From an uncultured Lachnospiraceae bacterium (GTDB lineage Bacteria; Bacillota; Clostridia; Lachnospirales; Lachnospiraceae), in NCBI GenBank assembly GCA_910588815.1, contig CAJUQY010000017.1, positions 1-53,150 of the forward strand: a stretch of 53,150 bases of DNA, written 5' to 3'. Position 1 is the first letter of the stretch; each line of letters starts with the position of its first letter. Position numbers and translations under genes: made by a program. Positions 42,301 through 49,241 of the stretch are shown piece after piece. The notes beneath the pieces are model-generated. The model worked only from the letters and a program-made list of their open reading frames with translations. It searched no databases and was not told where the DNA came from.

Positions 42301-43775
42301 GTGAGGACAGCGGCATGGGGGACGATGCCCAGCCCTCAGAGACGGAACCTGATGGCGATGAAATTCCGACTGCGTCACTGTCCGCAAAGCCGGATGCCGG
42401 CGGTTCTTCCGATTCCGGCACAGCTTCAGCAGCAGCTTCCACAGGCTTCGACGCGGATAATAATCTGACAGATCCCCTGCCCGCAGGGGATGAGGGAGGC
42501 AACGCCCCGGCCGGTCCCCTGCCCTCAGAGGATGCGGGCGGCAGTCCCCGGACAGAGACCCTGTCCGAAGAGGACGAGAGCGGCACTATCCTGGTCGATA
42601 CTCGGTCTGCGGAGGATGAAAGCGGCAGTGCCCCGGCCGATACTCAGCCTGCGGAGGACGAGAGCGGCAGTATCCCGGAGACCTCATCCGCAGGGGATGA
42701 AAGTGACAGCATTCCGGAGACTTCGCCCGCGGAGAGTGAAAGCGGCAGCATCCCGGAGACTTCGCCCGCGGAGAGTGAAAGCGGCAGCATCCCGGAGACT
42801 TCGCCCGCGGAGAGTGAAAGCGGCAGCATCCCGGAGACTTCGTCCACAGGGGACGAAAGAATCAATGTCCTGGCTGATACTCAGCCCACAGAGGGCGGGG
42901 ACGGGGATACCGGAGACGACGAACAGTTTTTAGAGAACAGCGGGGGCGTTTCCTCCTTTGCCGGCACGCTGAGCAGCGGAGACGGGTATGCCTACACATT
43001 TGAGGGAGCCCGTACCATTGAAACCATATCAGCCCCGCTCGGCTCTCCCCACAGGGGCGAAGATGTGGCCAGACAGAATATATGGGTACCGGAGGGAACC
43101 CAGGCCGAGTACGGCTATCAGTATTTAGATGTGGTCTATGGAAATACCGTTGAGGAGAACCGTTATAGCCATATGCCCAACATGGAATGGGCCGCCTCTA
43201 CTTTGGAGGGTGACCAGATCATCATCTTGCGTTATTACCGTGACGCGGACACTCCGGATTCTCCCGGCGCCAATGATGAGTATGCCTACCGTGTGGTCCA
43301 CGAATATTATTTGGAGGACGCCGACGGGAGCAGGAGCCTGGAGGGCAGAAGCGAGGTCAGCCGGGAGCGCGGAACCGGGGACCGGAGGTATGACCAGAGC
43401 GATGTGGCCAGGCTTCCCGAGTACGGAGGCAGGAAGTACACTTACACCGAGGACGCCTACGGCGTCTGGTCCGGAGGGCAGGAGTATGCGGCCGAGGCGG
43501 GAAAGACTTATGTCACCGCCACTGCAAACGGCGAACAGATTATCATTCTGCGTTACATCCGGAAAGCTTCCCCGGAGAAGCCCGGCGGGCCGGGGGAACC
43601 GGGGAGACAACCGTCAAAACCCTCCAAAACTCCCACAGGTTCCCAGCTGGCCCAGGTGCCCCCGACCGGAGATACGGGCAGCGTCAGCCTGTGGAAAGCG
43701 CTGGCGGCGGCTTCGCTGTGCGGCCTTGCCGTACTGCTTCTGAAGCATAAAAAAACGCAAAAAAACAGGCACTGA
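39327..43775 (+). CDS. Large sortase-anchored surface protein with SpaA-like and repeated C-terminal domains
   Basis: A 1482-residue cell-wall protein. A signal peptide/membrane helix (about 1-32) is followed by several SpaA/prealbumin-like beta modules (about 270-690; GRYEVTNLPRGKYEVTEYTF and like). Four related C-terminal modules begin near residues 694, 838, 968 and 1318, each opening with VHEYY or VHVYY and closing with QIIILRY. Module 3 is interrupted after about residue 978 by a 240-residue acidic Ser/Glu/Asp-rich stretch and resumes near 1220. The C-terminus has VPPTGD (LPXTG-like, near 1443), a hydrophobic helix and a basic tail. ATG 39327 follows GAAAGGAG. No sortase gene is in the window. 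Probably an adhesin or stalk (inference). Confidence 0.82.
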   Translation: MKLSQKCIRIFGGCILFFAFALAFATVVMAVSGQWNTGGSYSLVIQKQFDSSVPQEVLEEAKKQTYRFRVEGYRLDKDKNKIQINDIVEIGPDSEDWTGTSGPGAQPWKVSGTLSSEGPIHVSVTEITNDMTLNVGGQEFNMGDSRAEVANLYTESAQVRELNSNGKISLSRPRKKIVYEDGKPVEKEVTTTSVFRIKHEWPWDDSQVVKPGNWVQMKDEVVTLAPGSKFDYTELPAGRYTIEDLSVSGYKIQLGSRTKDVSAGQTGEFYINSKPGKLIITAGGTENDGGKHYFTINRVSAPDGAEPFENRVTQAVASKGRYEVTNLPRGKYEVTEYTFSGAPTKFKVKVPETEDKQKEFRFKDFTEQGKTIVRYYISMGGDYVDGFRYGPIYNAKGKMLSENDLYDIRYIADFLQQDGTTTRGAYKATNRKGNYYYTLNDTIIPGSGSQRLAFGVGETAANKGGFCLLKWTEHTRKEQSYDKDYDNIDYTFTVDERGWMEITAPTVASTDIGMGHVTYTYTLRKSESGPAVRTMELKPGETRRFEGLEGGSYFLKETVNLDQPDGFKMEISGDPFGSIEAGTSFHLVTMGDRTLTITKPTASDGGRIYSFTVERISGKELETPFETKTVSLKAGESDHSITLPEGEYMITPTDDMTEIFQLTCSDSTQVHAEVPSSQSSTVTFTNVFTPGTLGYRYVHEYYLKDAGDNKYSYEGCSPVTTVGGRDDDKETYGSIDVTKEPDFTFTGADGEKQTYTYAYMPDNNAYGYANSGKATGGSSGADDLLTSNRSVEKGTENPIYYKVDNDLTGKKYIGVDDTKSQIIILRYFRVLPEDQKGKYNYVHVYYLRNKDGTVTWEGTSDIQESTGQLGLSYPAKSIPLVPDYKPEGQDNTYHYVHNNRPTCGILTDDPKDTNAALIEGMATNNPDAQQRYYPNSNSDSVIATEDGKQIIILRYYREEAPVVTNGTYKVVHEYYFREKLEDQGDTEEDSGSEDSGMGDDAQPSETEPDGDEIPTASLSAKPDAGGSSDSGTASAAASTGFDADNNLTDPLPAGDEGGNAPAGPLPSEDAGGSPRTETLSEEDESGTILVDTRSAEDESGSAPADTQPAEDESGSIPETSSAGDESDSIPETSPAESESGSIPETSPAESESGSIPETSPAESESGSIPETSSTGDERINVLADTQPTEGGDGDTGDDEQFLENSGGVSSFAGTLSSGDGYAYTFEGARTIETISAPLGSPHRGEDVARQNIWVPEGTQAEYGYQYLDVVYGNTVEENRYSHMPNMEWAASTLEGDQIIILRYYRDADTPDSPGANDEYAYRVVHEYYLEDADGSRSLEGRSEVSRERGTGDRRYDQSDVARLPEYGGRKYTYTEDAYGVWSGGQEYAAEAGKTYVTATANGEQIIILRYIRKASPEKPGGPGEPGRQPSKPSKTPTGSQLAQVPPTGDTGSVSLWKALAAASLCGLAVLLLKHKKTQKNRH
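42654..42848 (+). repeat. Five tandem 39-bp repeats within the surface protein gene
   Basis: Units start at 42654, 42693, 42732, 42771 and 42810. The last three begin GAGAGTGAAAGC and are nearly identical. They encode 13-residue units like ESESGSIPETSPA. Before them come longer degenerate 42-bp units. In-frame repeat length allows expansion or contraction without frameshift. Confidence 0.9.
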
Positions 43776-43803
43776 AAATACCGTCGAAATTCTTAAAATA
43801 TCC

Positions 43804-43832
43804 TTGATAAATAATTGCCTATGGGCTATAAT
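43804..43832 (+). promoter_or_regulatory. Promoter of the decarboxylase operon
   Basis: TTGATA (43804-43809) and a perfect TATAAT (43827-43832) are 17 bp apart. About 120 bp of AT-rich leader separates it from the first gene. Nothing else is recognised in 43776-43953. Confidence 0.75.
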
Positions 43833-43953
43833 TATAATCGGCAGAAAATGGTTTTACTTTTTATAAATCCGATAAAACACGTCATTGTGAAGCATATGTT
43901 ATGTATTGGCGCGTTTTCCTGGATACTACGTAATGAAAATGGAGGACTGCAAA

Positions 43954-45408
43954 ATGAGTAATTTATCCAAAGGAAAAGCAAGCGAGAGGATCGCCGGCTT
44001 ACTGGACGCTCAGAGCTTTGTGGAAATCGGAAGCTACGTGACTGCTAGGAGCACCGATTTCAATCTGGCGGACAAGGAAACCCCGGCAGACGGCGTGATC
44101 ACCGGCTACGGTACCATTGATGAAAAGCTTGTATATGTGTACAGCCAGGACGCTTCCGTACTGGGAGGTTCCATGGGCGAGATGCATGCGAAGAAGATTT
44201 CCGCTGTCTACGCTCTGGCCATGAAGATGGGCGCGCCTGTGATCGGCCTGATCGACTGCGCGGGCCTCAGGCTTCAGGAGGGCACCGATGCCCTTTGGGC
44301 CTTTGGTGAGCTTTATAAGAATCAAGTGGATGCTTCCGGCGTCATTCCTCAAATCACAGCCGTATTCGGCACCTGCGGGGGAGGCATGGGCGTGGTTCCC
44401 GCACTGACTGACTTTACGTTTATGGAAAAGGAGCAGGCGAAGCTGTTTGTGAACGCTCCCAATGCCCTGGATGGAAATACGGCCGCCAAGTGTGACACGG
44501 CTTCCGCCGCGTATCAGAGTGAGAAGATCGGCTCCGTGGATGTGGCAGCCTCCGAGGCGGAAATTTTTGAAGAGATCAAGGCTTTAGTTTCCGTACTGCC
44601 GGCAAACAATGAGGACGATCTGTCCTACGGCGAATGTACGGACGATCTGAACCGTGTATGTGAAGGACTGGAAAATTGTGCAGGAGATACCTCCATTGCC
44701 CTGTCCATGATTTCAGACGGCAACTTCTTCTTTGAGACGAAGAGAGCATACGCGAAGGAGATGGTAACCGGTTTTATCCGTTTGAATGGAAGCACCGTAG
44801 GCGCGGTGGCGAACCGCTCCGAGCTCTGTGACGAGGACGGGAATGTGACGGAGAGCTTTGACGGTGTTCTGACCAGCGCAGGCTGTGAGAAAGCGGCAGA
44901 ATTTGTGGAATTCTGTGATGCGTTCGGTATTCCCGTACTGACATTGACAAATGTAAAAGGCTACAAAGCCGATAAGCACCAGGAGAGAAAGATCGCAAAA
45001 TCTGTGGCTAAGATGACTTATGCCTTTGCAAATGCGACTGTACCCAAGGTAAATGTGATCGTGGGCACGGCTTACGGCAGCGCTTATGTCGCCATGAACA
45101 GCAAGTCCATCGGCGCCGACATGGTATTTGCATGGCCGGAGGCTTCTGTCGGCATGATGGATGCAAAGAGCGCGGCGAGGATCATTTACGCCGACGAGAT
45201 CGAAAAGGCAGAGGACGGCGCGGCCCTTCTCGCTGAGAAGACAAAAGCCTATGCCGAGCTTCAGGGAAGCGTCCTGTCCGCAGCAAAGAGAGGTTATGTG
45301 GATAACATCATTGATGCGCAGGATACCAGAAAATATGTGATCGGAGCCTTTGAGATGCTTTTCACGAAGAGAGACGAGCGTCCCGCAAAGAAGCACGGCA
45401 CAGTATAA
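43954..45408 (+). CDS. mmdA: Biotin-dependent acyl-CoA carboxyltransferase subunit (MmdA-like)
   Basis: Carboxyltransferase of the crotonase-like double-fold family (PccB/MmdA/GcdA). It would move CO2 from a carboxylated acyl-CoA, most likely methylmalonyl-CoA, to biotin on the carrier protein. The 484-residue product has GSMGEMHAKKISAVYALA, the oxyanion glycine loop FGTCGGGMGVVPALTDF and later GTAYGSAYVAMNSKS. ATG 43954 follows GGAGG by 8 bases. It heads the OadG-carrier-OadB-OadA operon. Methylmalonyl-CoA versus glutaconyl-CoA cannot be told from sequence alone. Confidence 0.85.
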   Translation: MSNLSKGKASERIAGLLDAQSFVEIGSYVTARSTDFNLADKETPADGVITGYGTIDEKLVYVYSQDASVLGGSMGEMHAKKISAVYALAMKMGAPVIGLIDCAGLRLQEGTDALWAFGELYKNQVDASGVIPQITAVFGTCGGGMGVVPALTDFTFMEKEQAKLFVNAPNALDGNTAAKCDTASAAYQSEKIGSVDVAASEAEIFEEIKALVSVLPANNEDDLSYGECTDDLNRVCEGLENCAGDTSIALSMISDGNFFFETKRAYAKEMVTGFIRLNGSTVGAVANRSELCDEDGNVTESFDGVLTSAGCEKAAEFVEFCDAFGIPVLTLTNVKGYKADKHQERKIAKSVAKMTYAFANATVPKVNVIVGTAYGSAYVAMNSKSIGADMVFAWPEASVGMMDAKSAARIIYADEIEKAEDGAALLAEKTKAYAELQGSVLSAAKRGYVDNIIDAQDTRKYVIGAFEMLFTKRDERPAKKHGTV

Positions 45409-45423
45409 AAATGAGGTGACCAT

Positions 45424-45756
45424 ATGAGTTTAAGCAATGTGTTTTTAAATGCGCTTTCCAATACTCTTCTTGGCATGGGCACGGTGTTCGTGGTATTGAT
45501 CATCATTATCTTTGTGATCCTTCTGATGAGCAAGGCAGTCCGTTCCATTGAGGGAAAGGGAAAAGAAGCAGAAGCGCCGAAAGCGGCGGCTCCCGCCCCC
45601 GTACCGGCAGCGCCTGCGGCAGTAGAAGAAGAAACGGCGGATGACCTGGAGCTGGTCGCGGTCATTACCGCGGCAGTGGCGGCTTCCATGGGAAGCGCTT
45701 CCACAGACGGCTTTGTCGTCCGTTCCATTAAGAGATCGAAAAACAGAAATTGGTAA
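45424..45756 (+). CDS. oadG: OadG-type small subunit of the sodium-pump decarboxylase
   Basis: Single-span membrane subunit that stabilises the decarboxylase complex. The 110-residue protein has one helix (about 14-36, LGMGTVFVVLIIIIFVILLM), a Pro/Ala-rich linker and a conserved C-terminal part (DDLELVAVITAAVAASMG). It begins 15 bp after mmdA behind GAGGTG. Confidence 0.85.
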   Translation: MSLSNVFLNALSNTLLGMGTVFVVLIIIIFVILLMSKAVRSIEGKGKEAEAPKAAAPAPVPAAPAAVEEETADDLELVAVITAAVAASMGSASTDGFVVRSIKRSKNRNW

Positions 45757-45783
45757 ACAGATATCTTTCAGGAGGAAACCAAC

Positions 45784-46152
45784 ATGAAAAATTATACAAT
45801 TACAGTAAATGGCGTGGCATATGATGTAACCGTAGAAGAAGCAGGGGCGGGAAGCGCTCCCGCCGCAGCTCCCAAGGCTGCCCCGAAGGCGGCTCCCAAA
45901 GCTGCTCCCAAGGCGGCGGCTCCCGCTGCAGGCGCAGGAAGCATTCAGGTGAAGGCCGGCGCAGCAGGCAAGGTATTCAAGGTTGAAGCTTCCGTGGGCC
46001 AGGCAGTGAAGGCCGGCGACGCCGTAGTTATCATTGAGGCCATGAAGATGGAGATCCCTGTCGTCGCTCCCGAAGACGGCACTGTGGCGAGCATTGACGT
46101 AACCGTAGGCCAGGAGATCGCGGCGGGCGCAGTTCTCGCAACCCTGAACTAA
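45784..46152 (+). CDS. Biotin carboxyl carrier protein of the decarboxylase (MmdC/GcdC-like)
   Basis: Carrier of 122 residues. A short N-terminal domain (about 1-20) is followed by a Pro/Ala/Lys-rich swinging linker (APKAAPKAAPKAA) and a biotinyl domain (about 52-122) with the biotinylated lysine in EAMKME. It shuttles CO2 from the carboxyltransferase to the membrane subunit. It is the only biotin carrier in the operon, so it probably serves both carboxyltransferases. ATG 45784 follows AGGAGGA. Confidence 0.92.
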   Translation: MKNYTITVNGVAYDVTVEEAGAGSAPAAAPKAAPKAAPKAAPKAAAPAAGAGSIQVKAGAAGKVFKVEASVGQAVKAGDAVVIIEAMKMEIPVVAPEDGTVASIDVTVGQEIAAGAVLATLN

Positions 46153-46205
46153 TCTCATTTCCATTGTTTTTGTGCATACGGACGCAAAAATGAGACCGGC
46201 TGCCA
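46153..46205 (+). other. Intercistronic hairpin between carrier and oadB genes
   Basis: TCTCATTT (46153-46160) pairs with AAATGAGA (46198-46205); an alternative pairing is TTTTTG with CAAAAA inside. No U-run follows directly. It may set carrier-to-pump mRNA ratio. The 152-bp gap also has GC-rich inverted stretches (46206-46260) that I cannot interpret. Confidence 0.4.
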
Positions 46206-46304
46206 GCCGCCGCATGCGTCCGGCGCAGTGGGGAGGGGGACAGGTTTTCCCCTGCTCAGTCGGAAATCGAAACTTATTTACAATGCGAAATGGGAGGTAG
46301 CGCA

Positions 46305-47459
46305 ATGAATATATTAGATACGTTGGGGAACCTGCTTGAGCAGACCGCGTTTTTCAGCCTCACCTGGGGCAATTACGTGATGATCGTGGTCGCCTGCGTG
46401 TTCCTTTACCTGGCAATCGCCAAGGGCTTTGAGCCGCTTCTCTTAACGCCCATTGCCTTCGGCATGTTACTTGTAAATATTTATCCTCAGATCATGGCGG
46501 AGCCGACGGTGGTGGACGGCGTAGAGCAGGCCGGCGGCGTGCTCTGGTATTTCTTCCAGCTGGACGAGTGGGCGATTCTGCCCTGTCTGATCTTTATGGG
46601 CGTGGGCGCCCAGACAGACTTCGGTCCGCTGATTGCCAACCCGAAGAGCTTTCTCCTTGGCGCGGCGGCACAGTTCGGTATTTATGCCGCTTATATCGGC
46701 GCCATGCTGATGGGCTTTAACGGAATGGAATCGGCGGCCATCGCCATTATCGGCGGCGCGGACGGCCCCACATCCATTTTCCTGGCAAATAAGCTTGGAC
46801 AGCAGCAGATCTTAGGCCCCATTGCCGTGGCTGCTTATTCCTATATGTCCCTGGTTCCGATCATCCAGCCGCCCATTATGAAGGCGCTTACCACGGAGAA
46901 AGAGCGGAAGATCAAGATGGAGCAGCTCCGTCCTGTCTCCAAGCTGGAGCGGGTTCTTTTCCCTGTGATCGTTACTATTGTGGTCTGCATGATCCTGCCT
47001 TCTACGGCTCCCCTGGTCGGTATGCTGATGCTCGGCAACCTGTTTAAGGAGTCCGGCGTGGTGAGACAGCTTACGGAGACGGCTTCCAATGCAATGATGT
47101 ATATCGTGGTTATCCTCCTTGGCACTTCCGTAGGAGCCACCACCAGCGCAGAGGCGTTCTTAAACCTTGCCACTATCAAGATCGTGGCCCTCGGCCTTGT
47201 GGCGTTCGCCTTCGGTACGGCAGTCGGCGTCCTTTTCGGAAAGCTGATGAGCAAGCTCTCCGGCGGCAAGATCAATCCTCTGATCGGTTCTGCCGGCGTG
47301 TCGGCTGTTCCCATGGCGGCCCGCGTGTCCCAGAAGGTGGGCGCAGAAGCCGATCCGACCAACTTCCTGCTGATGCATGCCATGGGCCCCAACGTGGCCG
47401 GCGTTATCGGTACGGCAGTAGCGGCCGGTACCTTTATGGCTGTATTTGGTGTGAAATAA
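46305..47459 (+). CDS. oadB: Sodium-translocating decarboxylase beta subunit
   Basis: Membrane subunit that decarboxylates carboxybiotin and pumps Na+ outward. The 384-residue product has many membrane segments and the conserved blocks GGADGPTSIFLANKL (region of the essential aspartate in OadB), VPIIQPPIMKAL and GVSAVPMAARVSQKVG. ATG 46305 follows GGGAGG by 7 bases; ATG 46290 is also in frame. Common to oxaloacetate, methylmalonyl-CoA and glutaconyl-CoA decarboxylases, so it does not reveal the substrate. Confidence 0.94.
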   Translation: MNILDTLGNLLEQTAFFSLTWGNYVMIVVACVFLYLAIAKGFEPLLLTPIAFGMLLVNIYPQIMAEPTVVDGVEQAGGVLWYFFQLDEWAILPCLIFMGVGAQTDFGPLIANPKSFLLGAAAQFGIYAAYIGAMLMGFNGMESAAIAIIGGADGPTSIFLANKLGQQQILGPIAVAAYSYMSLVPIIQPPIMKALTTEKERKIKMEQLRPVSKLERVLFPVIVTIVVCMILPSTAPLVGMLMLGNLFKESGVVRQLTETASNAMMYIVVILLGTSVGATTSAEAFLNLATIKIVALGLVAFAFGTAVGVLFGKLMSKLSGGKINPLIGSAGVSAVPMAARVSQKVGAEADPTNFLLMHAMGPNVAGVIGTAVAAGTFMAVFGVK

Positions 47460-47524
47460 CAAAGCGTGTAACGGCAAAGGTATTTGCCGCCGCCTATGAG
47501 ATATAGAAGACAGGAGGAATTAAC

Positions 47525-48931
47525 ATGTCAGAAGCTGCAAAAAAACCGGTAAAAATTACCGAGACGATACTGCGTGACGCTCATCAGAGCCTGATCGCGA
47601 CAAGAATGACCACGGAGCAGATGCTTCCCATCGTGGATAAGATGGATCAAATCGGCTATCATGCCGTGGAGTGCTGGGGCGGAGCTACCTTTGATTCCTG
47701 CCTCCGTTTCCTGAAGGAAGATCCCTGGGAGAGACTGAGAAAGCTGAAAGCCGGCTTCAAGAACACGAAGCTCCAGATGCTCTTCAGAGGACAGAACATT
47801 TTAGGCTACAATCATTATCCGGACGACGTGGTGGAATATTTTGTGCAGAAGTCCATTGCAAACGGCATTGACATCATCCGTATTTTTGACTGCTTAAACG
47901 ATATCCGCAATCTGGAATGTGCCGTAAAGGCAGCCATCAAGGAAAAAGGACATGCGCAGGTTGCTCTTTCCTATACGCTGGGTGATGCGTATACGCTGGA
48001 TTACTGGATGGATATCGCAAAGAAGATCGAGGACATGGGCGCCCATTCCATCTGTATCAAGGATATGGCCGGCCTTCTGGTTCCCGCAAAGGCTACGGAG
48101 CTGGTCCAGGCGCTTAAATCCGCCACGACGTTGCCCATTGACCTGCATACCCATTATACTTCCGGCGTGGCTTCCATGACTTATATGAAGGCTGTAGAGG
48201 CAGGCTGCGACATCATTGATACGGCCATGTCCCCTCTGGCCCTTGGCACCAGCCAGCCGGCTACCGAGGTTATGGTTGAGGCCTTCAAGGGCACGCCTTA
48301 TGATACCGGCCTCGATATCACGGCGCTTTCTGAGATCGCCGAGTACTTTACGCCGATCCGTGAGGAATCTCTTAAGAGCGGCCTCTTAAATCCCAAGGTT
48401 CTCGGCGTCAATATCAAGACTCTGCTTTATCAGGTGCCCGGCGGAATGCTTTCCAACCTGCTGTCCCAGTTAAAGGATCAGGGCGCGGAAGACAAGTTCC
48501 AGGCCGTACTGGAAGAGGTTCCGAGAGTGAGAAAAGATTTCGGCGAGCCGCCTCTGGTTACGCCTTCCAGCCAGATCGTAGGAACCCAGGCCGTATTTAA
48601 CGTACTGATGGGCGAGCGTTACAAGATGGTGACAAACGAGTCCAAGAAACTGCTGCGCGGTGAGTTCGGCCAGACAGTAAAGCCCATGAATCCGGAAGTC
48701 ATCAAGAAGTGTATCGGCGACGCAGAGCGGATCACCTGCCGTCCAGCAGATAAGCTGGAGCCGAAGCTTGCCCAGTATGAGAAGGAAATGGCTCAGTGGA
48801 AAGAGCAGGATGAGGATGTATTGTCCTACGCCCTGTTCCCTCAGGTAGCCGTAGACTTCTTCAAATATAGAGAGGCTCAGAAGACCAAGGTAGACCCCAC
48901 CGTTGCCAAAGACGGCGCATACCCTGTATAA
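47525..48931 (+). CDS. oadA: Oxaloacetate decarboxylase alpha subunit (carboxyltransferase, no biotin domain)
   Basis: DRE-TIM-type carboxyltransferase moving CO2 from oxaloacetate to biotin, giving pyruvate. The 468-residue product has DAHQSLIATRM, WGGATFDSC, the metal histidines in LHTHYTSGVAS and KDMAGLLVPA, plus the PycB/OadA C-terminal domain. It ends before any biotinyl domain (no MKM), unlike the single-chain OadA, so it must use the separate carrier. ATG 47525 follows AGGAGG. Pyruvate carboxylase subunit B is the alternative, but no biotin carboxylase is present here. Confidence 0.9.
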   Translation: MSEAAKKPVKITETILRDAHQSLIATRMTTEQMLPIVDKMDQIGYHAVECWGGATFDSCLRFLKEDPWERLRKLKAGFKNTKLQMLFRGQNILGYNHYPDDVVEYFVQKSIANGIDIIRIFDCLNDIRNLECAVKAAIKEKGHAQVALSYTLGDAYTLDYWMDIAKKIEDMGAHSICIKDMAGLLVPAKATELVQALKSATTLPIDLHTHYTSGVASMTYMKAVEAGCDIIDTAMSPLALGTSQPATEVMVEAFKGTPYDTGLDITALSEIAEYFTPIREESLKSGLLNPKVLGVNIKTLLYQVPGGMLSNLLSQLKDQGAEDKFQAVLEEVPRVRKDFGEPPLVTPSSQIVGTQAVFNVLMGERYKMVTNESKKLLRGEFGQTVKPMNPEVIKKCIGDAERITCRPADKLEPKLAQYEKEMAQWKEQDEDVLSYALFPQVAVDFFKYREAQKTKVDPTVAKDGAYPV

Positions 48932-48945
48932 GCAATGAGCCGTGC

Positions 48946-49003
48946 GGCTCCCCCAAATGGCAGGTAAGGCTGCTTGCAGACTTGCCTGTTATTTGGGGGA
49001 GCC
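48946..49003 (+). terminator. Long hairpin after oadA
   Basis: A perfect 13-bp stem (48946-48958 with 48991-49003) encloses a further pairing CAGGTAAG/CTTGCCTG. No T-run follows, so it may act with the second hairpin or stabilise the mRNA. Smaller stems follow at about 49006-49019 and 49023-49047. Confidence 0.55.
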
Positions 49004-49102
49004 ATAGGGCGAATGCCCTCAGCGAGGAAAGCCTTTGGCTTTTCGAGCTGTCACGGCGGATAATATAGAAGTGAAAAGGCTGTCTGCAGACTTGCCTGTT
49101 AT
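48966..49102 (+). repeat. Two copies of a 27-bp motif 110 bp apart
   Basis: Copies at 48966-48992 and 49076-49102 agree at 25 of 27 positions, sharing AAGGCTG and TGCAGACTTGCCTGTTAT. The first copy lies in the loop of the oadA hairpin; the second is just before the final terminator. Confidence 0.8.
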
Positions 49103-49105
49103 ATA

Positions 49106-49150
49106 CGAGAGCTATGCGGCGATATCTGCTTCATAGCTCTCGGCTTTTTT
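49106..49150 (+). terminator. Intrinsic terminator
   Basis: An 11-bp stem (CGAGAGCTATG 49106-49116 with CATAGCTCTCG 49132-49142) is followed by GC and six Ts. Terminates the decarboxylase operon. Confidence 0.88.
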
Positions 49151-49241
49151 GGTCCGGGGATGCGCTCATGAAAAATGCGGCTTACGAAAACCCGCGCAGG
49201 CAGAAAATCCTTTGGACATCACATGTTTTTATGGAGAATAT

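Noticed and set aside
42654..42848. Regular repeats that could suggest CRISPR
   Set aside because: Units are contiguous, coding and without unique spacers; no cas genes nearby.
48966..49102. Two-copy repeat considered as attachment site or CRISPR
   Set aside because: No integrase or cas genes, and the copies sit in terminator-type hairpins.
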